Of a stretch of 64,000 nt of DNA, positions 1 to 12,405 are shown piece by piece (within the stretch, counting starts at the first letter, position 1; each line of letters begins with the position of its first letter). The notes under the pieces are model-generated. The model made no database searches. It was not told the origin of the DNA and was given only the letters and a program-made list of their open reading frames with translations. The translations under genes and the position numbers were made by a program. Source of the stretch: Candidatus Phytoplasma solani (GTDB lineage: Bacteria > Bacillota_I > Bacilli_A > Acholeplasmatales > Acholeplasmataceae); assembly GCF_041729705.1 (NCBI RefSeq), contig NZ_CP103788.1:496001-560000 (forward strand), read 5' to 3'.

Positions 1-156
1 AGAATTAAATACTTATCTCAATATCAAAAGTCATATCAACTTATGGGTCAAAGTACAACCCAATTGGCGCAATCAAAAAGAATTATTAAACCGTTTTGGC
101 TATTAAACCATTTTTTTAGATTGTGTTATATTAAAAATAATAACCAACCGAAATAA
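1..156 (+). CDS. 3' end of an unidentified gene (possibly recO)
   Basis: An open frame enters from the left edge and stops at TAA 154-156, giving 51 C-terminal residues. The end has a Y-x(3)-G ... SKR-I-I pattern and an aromatic, basic tail. This loosely resembles the C-terminus of the DNA-repair protein RecO, which lies upstream of glyS in some firmicutes and mollicutes. The name is an inference from position and weak similarity only. The glyQS ribosome-binding site overlaps the end of this gene, so the two are probably co-transcribed. Confidence 0.45.
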   Translation, partial: RIKYLSQYQKSYQLMGQSTTQLAQSKRIIKPFWLLNHFFRLCYIKNNNQPK

Positions 157-170
157 AAGGAGCTTTGTTG

Positions 171-1532
171 ATGAATACTTTGGAAAAAATTATTACCTTA
201 GCCAAACAAACTGGTTTTATTTTTGCAGGTAGCGAAATTTATGGCGGACTTGCTAATAGCTGGGATTATGGATCGTTAGGTAGTTTATTGAAAAATAATA
301 TAAAAAAAGCTTGGCTACAAAAGTTTGTCCAAGAACAAAATCATAATATTTTATTAGATAGCTCTATTTTGCTTAATTCTTCGGTTTGGCGTAGTTCTAG
401 CCACCTTGATTCTTTTTCTGATCCGTTAACAGAAAATAAAGATAATAATAAAAGATTTAGGGCTGATAAACTTATTGAAGCTCATGAACCTGGCATTGAC
501 ATAACCACTTGGTCTTATGAACAAATGCATCAATATTTAGTAAAAAATAAAGTTTTAGGAACGTCTAATTGGACTGCCATTAAACCTTTTAATATGCTTT
601 TTCAAACCCATCAAGGAGTAGTTTTAAAAAACTCAAAACCAGTTTATTTAAGACCTGAAACTGCTCAAGGCATCTTTATCCAATTTAAAAATATTTTAAA
701 AACAACTCGCAAAAAAATTCCTTTCGGGGTTTGTCAAATCGGCAAAGTTTTTCGAAACGAAGTTACACCCGGAAACTTTATTTTTCGGACTTGCGAATTT
801 GAACAAATGGAACTAGAATTTTTTTGTCAACCTGGAACACAAAATAAATGGTTTGAATATTGGAAAAATTTTATGTATGATTTTTTAGTTAATTTAGGTA
901 TAAAAAAAGAAAATTTAACTTTGAAAAATCACAAAACAGAAGAGCTAAGTCATTATTCAGATAAAACAACCGATATTTTATTTAAATTTCCTTGGGGTTT
1001 TGATGAACTTTGGGGGATTGCTTCTAGAACTGATTTTGATTTAAAAAATCATCATAACCATTCTAAAAAAGATCTAACTTATTTTGATGAAGCGACCAAA
1101 AAAAGATATTTTCCGTATGTAATCGAACCTTCTTTGGGGGTAGAAAGATTGTTTTTAGCTTTTTTAGTTAATAATTATCACGAAGATACCACAGTACAAA
1201 AAACACCTAGACAAGTTTTGACTTTCCATCCCTTTTTAGCGCCTTACAAATTAGCCATTTTACCTTTAATAAAAAAGGAACATTCCTCAAAAGCGCAAGA
1301 AATACAAAATTATTTTATGAAATATTTTGATGTTTGTTATGATGATACTCAAAGTATTGGTAAAAGATATCGCAGACAAGATATGATAGGCACTCCTTTT
1401 TGTTTAACGGTTGATGATAAAACACTTCAACATGACACAGTCACTTTAAGAAATCGTGATACTTTACAACAAGAAACTATGACCCTAGAAGAAGTGAAAA
1501 ATTTTATTTTATCTCAAATAATGTTAAAATAA
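171..1532 (+). CDS. glyQS: Glycyl-tRNA synthetase, alpha2 (single-chain) type
   Basis: This cytoplasmic enzyme charges tRNA-Gly with glycine using ATP. The 453-aa protein is the dimeric single-chain type of Gram-positives and mollicutes. Class II motif 2 is seen near residues 192-212 (VFRNE ... RTCEFEQMELEFF), motif 3 near 325 (SLGVERLFLAF), and a C-terminal anticodon-binding domain follows from about 350. ATG 171 is chosen because AAGGAG lies at 157-162; an upstream in-frame TTG at 165 would overlap that site. In many relatives a C-x-x-C pair precedes RxRADxLIE; here that stretch is NKDNNKRFRADKLIE, so a zinc knuckle appears to be lost. It lies directly upstream of dnaG with a 4-nt gap. Confidence 0.93.
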   Translation: MNTLEKIITLAKQTGFIFAGSEIYGGLANSWDYGSLGSLLKNNIKKAWLQKFVQEQNHNILLDSSILLNSSVWRSSSHLDSFSDPLTENKDNNKRFRADKLIEAHEPGIDITTWSYEQMHQYLVKNKVLGTSNWTAIKPFNMLFQTHQGVVLKNSKPVYLRPETAQGIFIQFKNILKTTRKKIPFGVCQIGKVFRNEVTPGNFIFRTCEFEQMELEFFCQPGTQNKWFEYWKNFMYDFLVNLGIKKENLTLKNHKTEELSHYSDKTTDILFKFPWGFDELWGIASRTDFDLKNHHNHSKKDLTYFDEATKKRYFPYVIEPSLGVERLFLAFLVNNYHEDTTVQKTPRQVLTFHPFLAPYKLAILPLIKKEHSSKAQEIQNYFMKYFDVCYDDTQSIGKRYRRQDMIGTPFCLTVDDKTLQHDTVTLRNRDTLQQETMTLEEVKNFILSQIMLK

Positions 1533-1536
1533 AACA

Positions 1537-3345
1537 ATGCAAAAACAATTAATTAAAGATGTTAACAAACAAACTTCGATAGTTGAATTAGTGCAAGAAT
1601 TTGTTCAATTAAAAAAATCTGGCAAAAATTATATGGGACTATGTCCTTTTCATGAGGAAAAAAGCCCTTCTTTTTCGGTTTCTCCTGAAAAAAATATTGC
1701 TGTATGTATGTCTTGCAAAAAGGGCGGCGACCCAATCTTTTTTTACAAAAGTATTAAAAATATTTCTTTTAATGAGGCGCTTAATCAGTTGGCAGCTCGC
1801 TTAGGATTGACTTCTTTGTTGCTTACCAAATCAACTCATAAATACGCTCATTTGCATAAAATCATGCAAGAAACGCAAGATTTTTTTTGTCATCAATTAA
1901 AACATAATAAACAAGCTTTAGAATATCTAACCAAAAGAGGTTTAGATGAAGCAACTATTGCCCACTTTAAGTTAGGTTATGCTCCTAAATTTTCTCTTTT
2001 ATCGCGTTTTTTAACCGAAGAAACTAAATTTAGTTATCAAGATTTAAAAACTTTAAGTTTAGTTAATCAAAATGAAGAAACAGGAAAATATTATGATTTT
2101 TTTCAAAGTCGATTGATCTTTCCGATCACTTCTCCACATGGACAAGTCATTGCTTTTTCTAGTCGCAGTTTAGGCGATCAAACCCCTAAATACTTAAATA
2201 GTCCGGAAACGGTGCTTTTTAAAAAAGGTGAAGTGTTATATCAATTTTTTGAAAACCAAGCGGAAATCAAAAAAAAAGAAACTATCATCTTGCATGAAGG
2301 TTTTTTCGATGTTATAGCTTCCTTTCAGGCGGGGGTAAAAAATGTTGTTGCCACTATGGGTACCAATCTAACTGAAAAACATATCACACTTTTGAAAAAA
2401 CTAACTAACCAAATTGTGATTGCTTATGATGGAGATACCGCTGGAAAAAAAGCAGCCTTAGAGGTTGGATCAACTTTACATAAACATCAAATGGATGTTA
2501 AAATCCTTGAATTACCTGACAAGCTAGACCCTGATGAGTATATCCAAATTCAAGGAGCATCTAAATATCGCCAATTATTAACCGATCACATAAAAGCTTT
2601 TTTAACTTTAAAAATAGATCTTATTTGTCAAAAACTTAATTTTAATAATCGTAAAAAAATCGAAAACGAGTTAAAAGCTTTATTACAAGGCGCAGATTTT
2701 GCTTCTAAGATGGTTTATCAAGAATATTTACAAACCAAATATCAATTATTTATCAATTTAACCATCAACGAAACTATTGCAAGTGTTCCTACTCCAACCC
2801 AAAACCATATCAATTATAAAAAATTTGATTTTGAGACTCATGTTTTAATTGAATTTATCAATAATAGAAGTTTTTTTGAAAAAAATTATCAAACCTTTGA
2901 TGATGCCTCAATTTATTCGGATCTTGCTGTTATTTATTTTGTTGCCAAAATTAAAGAATATTATAACAAAAATCCTCATCTTCAAGCAATTCCTTGGTCT
3001 TATTTCGAATCTAAAAGTCACAACGAAGCTACTAATGTTTTGTTATCAGAAATTAAAAACCACCATTTTTTCAAAAATAAAACCCTTTTGGAACAAACAT
3101 TCTTTGAACAAGAACTGCAAATGAAAAAAATTAACAAAAAAATCCAAGAACTTCAAGAAGCTATTGATCGGTTAAAAATAAGCTTAAAACCACTTATTGA
3201 ATTCCAAAAAAAGGAAAAAAAAGAACTGGCAGAAAAAATAATTAATTTACAAAAACAATTAAAAAGAATAAAACAACAACGCCTTGATGTCATTAATGGC
3301 AAGTTTAATTACTTATTAATGTTAGAAATAGAAAATAAAATCTAG
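1537..3345 (+). CDS. dnaG: DNA primase DnaG
   Basis: This enzyme synthesises RNA primers for Okazaki fragments and works with the replicative helicase at the fork. The 602-aa protein has the usual layout. A CHC2 zinc finger occupies residues 36-60 (CPFH ... CMSC). A TOPRIM catalytic core follows (EGFFDV near 254, then [10 protein letters not shown] near 298). The C-terminal region, rich in Lys/Glu helices, would be the helicase-interaction part. It begins 4 nt after glyQS and precedes rpoD, reproducing the dnaG-sigA macromolecular-synthesis operon of firmicutes. ATG 1537 lacks a strong Shine-Dalgarno, which fits translational coupling with glyQS. Confidence 0.95.
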   Translation: MQKQLIKDVNKQTSIVELVQEFVQLKKSGKNYMGLCPFHEEKSPSFSVSPEKNIAVCMSCKKGGDPIFFYKSIKNISFNEALNQLAARLGLTSLLLTKSTHKYAHLHKIMQETQDFFCHQLKHNKQALEYLTKRGLDEATIAHFKLGYAPKFSLLSRFLTEETKFSYQDLKTLSLVNQNEETGKYYDFFQSRLIFPITSPHGQVIAFSSRSLGDQTPKYLNSPETVLFKKGEVLYQFFENQAEIKKKETIILHEGFFDVIASFQAGVKNVVATMGTNLTEKHITLLKKLTNQIVIAYDGDTAGKKAALEVGSTLHKHQMDVKILELPDKLDPDEYIQIQGASKYRQLLTDHIKAFLTLKIDLICQKLNFNNRKKIENELKALLQGADFASKMVYQEYLQTKYQLFINLTINETIASVPTPTQNHINYKKFDFETHVLIEFINNRSFFEKNYQTFDDASIYSDLAVIYFVAKIKEYYNKNPHLQAIPWSYFESKSHNEATNVLLSEIKNHHFFKNKTLLEQTFFEQELQMKKINKKIQELQEAIDRLKISLKPLIEFQKKEKKELAEKIINLQKQLKRIKQQRLDVINGKFNYLLMLEIENKI

Positions 3346-3404
3346 TCATTCGCTATTTAAAAAAGCATGTAGTAGAAAATAATTTAAAAAAAGGGGTATT
3401 AAAA

Positions 3405-4808
3405 ATGAATTTTCAAGACATCATTAAAACCTTAAACGATAAAGCTGGCATTCAAAAGACCATCACTTCTCAAACAATCAATGCTTTACTGAAAGAACAA
3501 GATTTGCCAATCACATTTCAACAAATCGAGCAAGAGTTAAATAATCAAGGCATTTGTGTTGTTTCTAGTGTTGCTTTAACATCTGACAAACATGCTGTCA
3601 AAAACCAAAATATAATGGATCAAGCAAAATCATATTTAGATACTACCGATAATAAAATTGATAATAAGGAATATGATCAAAACGACGATCAAGATAACGA
3701 TCAAGATAACGATCAAGAATTCAAATTTGACAATAATTTTATGAAAAAACCAAAAAAAACAGTTCTAGATTTAGATGATGACACAAGCATAGACGAGTTA
3801 GAAATTGATTTAGACGAAGAAGATGATGAATTCATTAAAGAAGATATCACCAAAATTACTTCTGACATTAAAATGGATGATTCTGTACGTATGTATTTAA
3901 AAGAAATTGGCCGTATTTCCTTGCTTTCTTCAAGCGAAGAATTAAAAAGATCGATCGCTGTTTTTGTTGGTAAAAAAGCTAGGCAACTTATGGATCAGTT
4001 CAAAGCCCAAGAAATTATTTTAACTGAACAAGAAATCAAAGATTTAGAATTTAAAATTCAACAAGCCCAATTAGCCAAAGATAGTTTAGTTGAATCTAAT
4101 TATCGTTTGGTTGTTTCTATCGCCAAGCGTTACATCGGACGAGGTATTTTGTTTTTAGACCTGATTCAAGAAGGTAATATGGGCTTAATGCGTGCCGTTG
4201 ATAAATTTGATTATCAAAAAGGTTTTAAATTATCCACTTATGCGACGTGGTGGATTCGTCAAGCAATTACACGCGCCATCGCCGATCAAGCTAGAACCAT
4301 CCGTATTCCTGTTCACATTGTTGAAACTATTAACAAAATGGCACTTTGTACTCGCAAATTAACCCAAGAATTAAAGAAAAAACCAACAGTCGAAGAATTA
4401 GCCGACAAAATGGAAATTCCAGTTACAAAATTAAGAAGCATTCAATATATCGAAAAAAACCCCATCTCCTTAGAAGCTCCACCCAGAGAAAACAAAGAAG
4501 ATGAAACCTCTTTGGGTGATTTTATTTCCGATCCTAATATTTTATCTCCCCACGATTATATGATGACAGAAGTAACCCAAAAACTTTTAGATGAGGTTTT
4601 AAAAAATACTTTAACTGATCGCGAAGAAAAAGTTTTAAAGTTACGTTATGGCTTGTTCAACGGAAAAACTCACACTTTAGAAGAAATTGGTAATTTATTA
4701 GGCGTCACTCGTGAAAGAATTCGTCAAATCGAATCAAAAGCTTTAAGACGTCTACGAACACCAGCTAAACAAAGTAAATTAAAAAGCCTCTATCACAACC
4801 AAAAATAA
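3405..4808 (+). CDS. rpoD: Primary RNA polymerase sigma factor RpoD/SigA
   Basis: This is the housekeeping sigma-70 factor directing RNA polymerase to -10/-35 promoters. The 467-aa protein shows a region 1.1-like N-terminus and then an unusually acidic linker (residues about 85-145, with repeated D-Q-D-N units). Region 1.2 begins near 158 ([12 protein letters not shown]). Regions 2.3-2.4 and 3.0 contain [19 protein letters not shown], and region 4 is the helix-turn-helix near 430-455 ([20 protein letters not shown]). The large non-conserved region of enterobacterial sigma-70 is absent, as in firmicutes. A GGGG-type ribosome site lies about 10 nt before the ATG. Confidence 0.95.
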   Translation: MNFQDIIKTLNDKAGIQKTITSQTINALLKEQDLPITFQQIEQELNNQGICVVSSVALTSDKHAVKNQNIMDQAKSYLDTTDNKIDNKEYDQNDDQDNDQDNDQEFKFDNNFMKKPKKTVLDLDDDTSIDELEIDLDEEDDEFIKEDITKITSDIKMDDSVRMYLKEIGRISLLSSSEELKRSIAVFVGKKARQLMDQFKAQEIILTEQEIKDLEFKIQQAQLAKDSLVESNYRLVVSIAKRYIGRGILFLDLIQEGNMGLMRAVDKFDYQKGFKLSTYATWWIRQAITRAIADQARTIRIPVHIVETINKMALCTRKLTQELKKKPTVEELADKMEIPVTKLRSIQYIEKNPISLEAPPRENKEDETSLGDFISDPNILSPHDYMMTEVTQKLLDEVLKNTLTDREEKVLKLRYGLFNGKTHTLEEIGNLLGVTRERIRQIESKALRRLRTPAKQSKLKSLYHNQK

Positions 4809-4812
4809 AACC

Positions 4813-5256
4813 ATGAAGCGCATCCCCTTTATTGCCTCTTTAACTAAAGGTTATAACACTGTTTTAGATATCGGCACCGATCATGGTTTAGTCTTAAAAA
4901 AAGCCTTCCAAAAAGGTTATATCCAAAAAGCTATTGCAAGCGATTTAAGAAGTAAGCCGTTGTTACAATCTCAAAAAAACTTACAAAATTACCCAGTTAC
5001 TTTTTATTTAAGTGATGGTTTTGCCAAGATCGATCAAGATTTTGATTTAGCTTTAATTTGTGGACTAGGCACACATACCATTATTAAAATATTAGAGCAA
5101 GCTCCTAACAAAAGCAAACATTTTGTGTTAGGGGCTCAAAGCAAGCAAAAATATTTAAAGCAGTGGCTCTCGGAAAATCATTTCACCACTTTAGCAGAAT
5201 ATTATTTATTTGATAAATTTTTTTATTCTTTTTTAAAAATCACCGGTATCAATTAA
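4813..5256 (+). CDS. trmK: Short TrmK-like tRNA (adenine-N1)-methyltransferase
   Basis: This probable SAM-dependent methyltransferase would modify adenine-22 in tRNA. The Rossmann motif I is clear (VLDIGTDHGLVLKKA, residues about 17-31), followed by a motif II Asp (AIASDLR) and a LALICGLGTHTI segment typical of the TrmK family. The gene sits immediately after rpoD, as its homologue does after sigA in Bacillus. At 147 aa it is much shorter than the usual roughly 230 aa: the C-terminal coiled-coil part is missing, so it is either a reduced enzyme or a truncated one. An intrinsic terminator follows. Confidence 0.75.
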   Translation: MKRIPFIASLTKGYNTVLDIGTDHGLVLKKAFQKGYIQKAIASDLRSKPLLQSQKNLQNYPVTFYLSDGFAKIDQDFDLALICGLGTHTIIKILEQAPNKSKHFVLGAQSKQKYLKQWLSENHFTTLAEYYLFDKFFYSFLKITGIN

Positions 5257-5282
5257 TTCTTAAAAATATGCAAATTATCAAA

Positions 5283-5307
5283 GGCTATCGTAAGATAGTC
5301 TTTTTTT
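5283..5307 (+). terminator. Rho-independent terminator after trmK
   Basis: A 7-bp stem (GGCTATC / GATAGTC with one G-U) with a GTAA loop is followed by seven T. It closes the glyQS-dnaG-rpoD-trmK transcript before gyrB. Closely similar stems recur at 12531-12549 and 13440-13460, where they act on the minus strand. Confidence 0.8.
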
Positions 5308-5400
5308 ATCTTTTGAGACTAAATATAGCTAAAATACTCCATTAACAGGCAAAAAAACACACTAAAAGGCTTATTTAGCTCATGATTTCTTCTTTTATGT

Positions 5401-5406
5401 TATAAT
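5401..5406 (+). promoter_or_regulatory. Possible -10 box for gyrBA
   Basis: A perfect TATAAT lies 95 nt upstream of gyrB, after the terminator. No good -35 hexamer is present 16-18 bp upstream, so only the -10 element is supported. Confidence 0.35.
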
Positions 5407-5476
5407 CTTTATAGATTAGATTTATAAAATACTTATGTTTTTATATCTTTTTATCTAATATTTTCAAATAAACTAA

Positions 5477-7486
<2,010 letters not shown>

Positions 7487-7549
7487 ATTATTATCATAAA
7501 ACCTTTAATTAAGGTTATGTTTATAAAAAAATAAAGAGGTTAAAGACAG

Positions 7550-10039
7550 ATGGATCAAAATTCCAAATTAGAAAAAGATGTTTTGAATCAAGAAAATATC
7601 GAAGAAGTTAACCTTAGCGAAGAAATGCGAAAATCTTTTTTAAGCTATGCAATGAGTGTTATTGTTTCTCGAGCTTTACCGGACATTAAAGATGGCTTAA
7701 AACCTGTTCAAAGACGTATTTTATACGGAATGAAAGAATTAGGTGTTTATAGTCATTCCAGTTACAAAAAAGCCGCTCGTGTTGTAGGTGATGTCATGGG
7801 GAAATATCACCCCCATGGTGACTCTAGTATTTATGAAGCTATGGTAAGGATGGCACAAGATTTTAGCTATCGTTATCCTTTGGTTGATGGCCATGGTAAT
7901 TTTGGTTCTATCGATGGCGATAAAGCCGCTGCTATGCGTTACACCGAAGTTAAAATGGCTAAAATTGCGATGGAATTAATCAAAAATATCGACAAAGAAA
8001 CGATCGATTTTGTTGACAATTATGACGGCAGCGAAAAAGAGCCTTTAGTATTGCCTACCGCTTTACCTAATTTATTAATTAATGGAGCAACTGGGATTGC
8101 TGTTGGGATGGCGACTAAAATACCTACCCATAATTTAGGCGAAGTTATAGATGGCATTATTAGTTATATCCATAATAAAAATATTTCTATCAATCAACTA
8201 ATGCAACATATCAAAGGCCCTGATTTCCCTACCGGTGGTGAACTTTTAGGTTTAAAAAATCTAGAAAGCGCTTATAAAACCGGTAGAGGATCCGTCATCC
8301 TGAAAGCTAGATCTCATATTGTAGAAGAAAGAGGCAAATCTTCGATTGTGATTACCGAAATCCCTTATCAAGTGAAAAAAAGCGATTTAATCGAAAAAAT
8401 AGCCCTGTTAGTTAAAAATAAAACTGTCGAAGGTATTACTGACCTAAGAGACGAATCTAGTCGCAAAGGGATGAAAATAGTCATCGAGTTAAAAAGAGAT
8501 GTTAATGCTAAAATTATTTTAAATAAATTGTATAAATACTCTCAACTAAGAGTTTCTTTTGGTATTAACATGGTTGCTTTAGTCAATCGAAAACCGCAAT
8601 TAGTTTCTTTAAAACAAATTTTAGAAGCTTTTTTTGATTTCCGTATACACGTCATTAACCGTCAAAAAACCTTCGAACTGAAAAAAGCTAATGCTAGAAA
8701 GCATTTAGTCGTTGCTTTGTTAACTATCTTAAAAGACATCGATACTGCAATTAGATTAATTAAAAGTTCAGCAGACATCAAAGAAGCCCAACAAAATTTA
8801 ATGTCTCAATATCGTTTTGACGAAATCCAAAGCAAAGCTATCTTAGAAATGAGTTTACAAAAACTTGCCAACCAAGAAACGCAAAAATTAATCACCGAAG
8901 AAGCTAACTTAACGCAAGAAATTTTAGAATGTCAAAGTATTATCGATTCTCAAACTAAAAAAGAAAAAATCTTAGAAAAAGAATTGTTAGAAATTAAAAA
9001 GAAATATCAAGACGAAAGAAAAACTGTTCTTAATTTTGATGCTTCTTTGGATGTCAAAGACGAAGATTTGATTGAAGAAAAAACGATTGTAGTGACGATT
9101 ACTAACGAAGGTTATATCAAAAGTGTTGATGTTGACACTTATAAACAACAAAAAAGAGGCGGACAAGGTGTTACTGGAATAAAAATCTACGAAGAAGATT
9201 TAATAGAACATTGCACCACTACTTCGACCCATCATTATCTTTTGTTTTTCACTAACAAAGGTAAAGTTTATCAATTAAAAGGCTACCACATTCCTTTAAC
9301 TTCTCGAACCACCAAAGGAACGCATTTAGTTAACTTAATCGCGTTAGAAAAAGGCGAATTTTTAACTTCTTTTACCAGTGTCAAAAGATTCGACCAAGAA
9401 GAAGAATATTTATTCTTTTCTACTAAAAAAGGAATAGTCAAAAAAACTCTTTTAAAAGAATATCGCAATATCAAACCTAAAGGATTAATTGCCATTCGCT
9501 TAAAAGAGGGCGATGAAGTTTTAACAGTTAACAAAACCAACGGCAAATGTGGGATTGTGTTAGCTTCTAACAACGGTAACGCTATTTGCTTCAATGAAAC
9601 AGATACGAGAAAAACTAGTCGCAATAGCATGGGTGTCATAGGCATGTGTTTAGGTGAAAAAGAATTTTTAGTTGGTTCAGCTCTTTTTGATAAAAATTCA
9701 AAAGATCAAAGTATTTTAGTCATGACTGAAAACGGTTTTGGTAAAATCACCGATGTCAGTCAATACCGAATTCAATCACGTAATGGTAAAGGTTCTAAAA
9801 CGATCAAATTCAGCGAAGAAAAAGGTAGATTAATCACTATTAAGTTAGTTGTCCCCAATGAAGAACTAATGATTTCTTCTGACAAAGGACAAGTAGTTAG
9901 AATGTCAATCGAAGAAATTAAAAAAACTAAAAATAAAGTAACTCAAGGGACTAAAATCATCAAATTAAAAGCAGGTCATAAAGCAGTTTCGGTAGCGTCG
10001 GTATTTAAAAACAAAGATGCTTTCCAAATTAACGATTAA
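7550..10039 (+). CDS. gyrA: DNA gyrase subunit A
   Basis: This is the DNA-cleaving subunit of gyrase. The 829-aa protein contains the quinolone-region sequence ([14 protein letters not shown]), the HPHGD motif, and the active-site tyrosine at about residue 131 (AAMRYTE). A C-terminal beta-pinwheel carries a GyrA box (QKRGGQG, near 533), which distinguishes gyrase from topoisomerase IV ParC. The start ATG has an AGAGG site about 9 nt upstream. It follows gyrB in the usual mollicute order and is followed after 30 nt by tsaE. Confidence 0.95.
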   Translation: MDQNSKLEKDVLNQENIEEVNLSEEMRKSFLSYAMSVIVSRALPDIKDGLKPVQRRILYGMKELGVYSHSSYKKAARVVGDVMGKYHPHGDSSIYEAMVRMAQDFSYRYPLVDGHGNFGSIDGDKAAAMRYTEVKMAKIAMELIKNIDKETIDFVDNYDGSEKEPLVLPTALPNLLINGATGIAVGMATKIPTHNLGEVIDGIISYIHNKNISINQLMQHIKGPDFPTGGELLGLKNLESAYKTGRGSVILKARSHIVEERGKSSIVITEIPYQVKKSDLIEKIALLVKNKTVEGITDLRDESSRKGMKIVIELKRDVNAKIILNKLYKYSQLRVSFGINMVALVNRKPQLVSLKQILEAFFDFRIHVINRQKTFELKKANARKHLVVALLTILKDIDTAIRLIKSSADIKEAQQNLMSQYRFDEIQSKAILEMSLQKLANQETQKLITEEANLTQEILECQSIIDSQTKKEKILEKELLEIKKKYQDERKTVLNFDASLDVKDEDLIEEKTIVVTITNEGYIKSVDVDTYKQQKRGGQGVTGIKIYEEDLIEHCTTTSTHHYLLFFTNKGKVYQLKGYHIPLTSRTTKGTHLVNLIALEKGEFLTSFTSVKRFDQEEEYLFFSTKKGIVKKTLLKEYRNIKPKGLIAIRLKEGDEVLTVNKTNGKCGIVLASNNGNAICFNETDTRKTSRNSMGVIGMCLGEKEFLVGSALFDKNSKDQSILVMTENGFGKITDVSQYRIQSRNGKGSKTIKFSEEKGRLITIKLVVPNEELMISSDKGQVVRMSIEEIKKTKNKVTQGTKIIKLKAGHKAVSVASVFKNKDAFQIND

Positions 10040-10069
10040 TTTTTTTTATCTTGGTAAAAAAATCAAAAG

Positions 10070-10519
10070 ATGATCCATTTAGAAACAATCACCCATTCTT
10101 TTTTAGAAACTAAAAAACTAGGCTTTTGGCTTGGACAAAAACTAACTCCAAGAACTGATAAAACTATTATTTTGTTGCAAGGAACCTTAGGTTCTGGAAA
10201 AACTGCCTTTGCTAAAGGTTTAATCAGTTCTTTGGGGGTAAAACAAATCGTTAATAGTCCTACTTTTGTCATCGTAAAAACTTATTTTACCAGCCTACGA
10301 AATATTTATCACCTCGATTTATATCGTGCCACCTTGGAATGTGAGTTTTTGGAAGAGTTATTAGAAAACTTTGTCAAACCAGATTTTTTAATCGTTGAAT
10401 TTCTAAAAGATTGTAGCAATTATTTTCCTGATTTTGATGTTTTAGTCAAAATTAATTCCTTAAACGAAAAAAAACGTCAAATTATCATCCAGCAAAAAGC
10501 TAAAATTAATAATATTTAA
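10070..10519 (+). CDS. tsaE: tRNA threonylcarbamoyladenosine biosynthesis ATPase TsaE
   Basis: This small P-loop ATPase drives the TsaB-TsaD complex that makes t6A37 on ANN-decoding tRNAs. The 149-aa length is normal. Walker A is GTLGSGKTAFAKGL (residues about 37-50), and the family signature VNSPTFVIVKTY follows. Near 84 there is IYHLDLYR, the usual HxDxYR motif. No Shine-Dalgarno is obvious. It lies next to tsaB, its functional partner, 17 nt downstream. Confidence 0.9.
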   Translation: MIHLETITHSFLETKKLGFWLGQKLTPRTDKTIILLQGTLGSGKTAFAKGLISSLGVKQIVNSPTFVIVKTYFTSLRNIYHLDLYRATLECEFLEELLENFVKPDFLIVEFLKDCSNYFPDFDVLVKINSLNEKKRQIIIQQKAKINNI

Positions 10520-10536
10520 GAAAAGATTAGATAATC

Positions 10537-11127
10537 ATGACTAAAAAAAACATTTTAATTTTAGACACTTCTACTAAAAGTCAAATAGTTGTTTTAAGTC
10601 AAGACAACCAAATCAAAACTTTACAACAAAAACTAATTGACCGCGACCATGTAGCGACTATCATTCCTTCGATTGATGCAGTTTTACAAGCTAATAAAAT
10701 CACCTTACAAGAAATTGATCTTTTGGTAGTCGGAGTAGGGCCTGGCTCTTATACAGGCACTAGGGTTGCTGTTCTAACAGCTAAAATGCTTGCTTTTGTG
10801 CTTCAAATTCCTTTATATCAAATTAGTAGTTTACTTTTGTTAACTAGCGGTTATCTTTATCAAAAATTAACTCCTTTAATCGATGCTCGCAATGATTCTT
10901 TTTTTGCTTTGAGTCTCAAAAATAACCAAATTGTTTTAAAAGAAGAACGTTATAAGGCTGACTTTTTGAAAACATATGACAAGCATTTATTAATTGCCCC
11001 CGAAACTGTTAAAATTGCTCTTAATAACATTTATCAATTTATGACTTTGGTCGCAAATCCCCATCAATTAGTTCCTAATTATCTAGTCCAAACTCAAGCA
11101 GAACGAGATTTAAAAAAAGATAATTAA
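10537..11127 (+). CDS. tsaB: tRNA threonylcarbamoyladenosine biosynthesis protein TsaB
   Basis: This is the non-catalytic ASKHA-fold partner of TsaD in t6A synthesis. The 196-aa protein has the N-terminal ILDTSTKSQIV strand and the family hallmark VVGVGPGSYTGTRVAVLTAKMLA (residues about 65-87). It is slightly short, with a reduced C-terminus, as is usual in mollicutes. It ends the tsaE-tsaB pair and is followed by two hairpins with T runs. Confidence 0.9.
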   Translation: MTKKNILILDTSTKSQIVVLSQDNQIKTLQQKLIDRDHVATIIPSIDAVLQANKITLQEIDLLVVGVGPGSYTGTRVAVLTAKMLAFVLQIPLYQISSLLLLTSGYLYQKLTPLIDARNDSFFALSLKNNQIVLKEERYKADFLKTYDKHLLIAPETVKIALNNIYQFMTLVANPHQLVPNYLVQTQAERDLKKDN

Positions 11128-11154
11128 TTTTTTTTATCCCTTATAACCAACGAT

Positions 11155-11182
11155 AAGCTAAATTAACAGTTTAGCTTTTTTT
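11155..11182 (+). terminator. Terminator after tsaB
   Basis: An AAGCTAAA / TTTAGCTT stem with a 7-nt loop runs into a T7 tract. It belongs to a hairpin family seen again at 11239, 13137, 44043 and 47026. Confidence 0.75.
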
Positions 11183-11238
11183 GTATCCATTTTGGAAAAG
11201 GTATAAAAATTATCTAGATTTGGTAAATAATAAATTCG

Positions 11239-11280
11239 AAAGCTAAGTCATTTATTATCTGAATGGTTTAGCTTTTTTTT
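11239..11280 (+). terminator. Second AGCTAA-type hairpin
   Basis: AAGCTAAGTCATT ... AATGGTTTAGCTT pairs with a mismatch and is followed by T8. It is a diverged tandem copy of the previous terminator hairpin. Confidence 0.55.
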
Positions 11281-11731
11281 GCAATTTGCTTTTTTAAAAA
11301 AACCCTTATTACTTATTTTGGCTTACCCCTCTTTTTGTTTGTTGTTAGATAATAAAAAAACCAAACTGCTTTATAATAAAACAATTTGGATATAAGCGGT
11401 TTTTTTTGATGTGTTAAATCAAAACAACGAAGCTTATTTTTTTGATTAAATTTTTGTTTTCGGGTCGTCTATTTTTAGTAGACAGACCCATATTTTTTTA
11501 AGTGATGGTAGTTTTTTTGTTTTTGTTGCAATTTAATTTATTTTTTGGATTTATCGCAACTTAACATAATAATTAGCAATGCCATAAAACAAACTTCAAG
11601 GTATCATTTTTTTAACTTTTGTGCAATAGTGAGTTTGTAAATGTTTTTTTAAGAGATAAAAAAAGCAATTGGCTTTAAATTGTTTTTAGCAATTATCTTT
11701 TTTTGTTTCATTTTTGAGTAATCATAATTGC
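11281..11731. other. Intergenic AT-rich stretch
   Basis: No gene is supported. One further stem is seen at about 11462-11490 (GGGTC-GTCTA ... TAGAC-A-GACCC, with a bulged A). The rest is T-rich sequence downstream of convergent genes. Confidence 0.5.
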
Positions 11732-12405
11732 TTAAATATCATCATCGAGTTGGTAATCGTAAAGAGTTTTAATCCCTGTCACCCCATCAGGCCAATATTG
11801 TTGCACGTGGGTTAATTGACCTAATTCGTTGTAACTATAGTTATATTTAAAATTATTACTATTTTGAGGGTTGTATTCTTGTTTAACAATGATTTGTCCT
11901 AGTAAGTTATATGTATATTTATAACTTCTGGCTTGGATTCCATCAGATTGATAACATTTTTTGTCAATAATTTGGCCGGCATAATTATAAATTAAATGAC
12001 ACTGATTAGCGTTAGTTCCATCTGGATTATAATATTGTAAAGAGGTGACTTTTCCGTCGTTATTATAAACATATTGTCGGTTGCCTTCTCTTTTGATCTC
12101 CGCTCGAGAGCCGTTAGAAAGATAATTTTGTTTTATTTTTGCTCCTCGTGGAAAAACATCAAAGATGATGTAATCATTGATAATCTGGGTGCTATTTTCT
12201 TTTGCGGTCAATTCTAGGTGGATGGTGCGAAGTTTTGTGTTTAATTTTTTTTGGCTTTTTCGCGTTCTAAGGCAGTAGGATTGCTAGTTTTATTTTCTAA
12301 TTGATAAATTGGTGCATTGACCCACCAAAACAAAGACCAAGTTATCAAAACCAAAAGAATCATTAAAATTAATTTAAAGTAAAAAAAGTATTTTTTGTTA
12401 GTCAT
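11732..12405 (-). pseudogene. Membrane-anchored DUF2963-like repeat protein, split by a frameshift in an A8 run
   Basis: An ATG at 12405 opens a 54-aa frame with one membrane helix (residues about 11-30) that stops at 12241. The next frame is open through to 11732 and continues without overlap in content. Its 159-residue part (12211-11732) has YN-x-x-G-x-x-x and Y-x-PDG repeats of the phytoplasma DUF2963/RHS-like type. The shift lies in a run of eight A (minus strand, 12252-12245). One extra A would give a single protein of about 220 aa with an N-terminal anchor and repeats facing outward. It may be a pseudogene, a sequencing error, or a gene read by slippage. Function is unknown. Confidence 0.65.
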
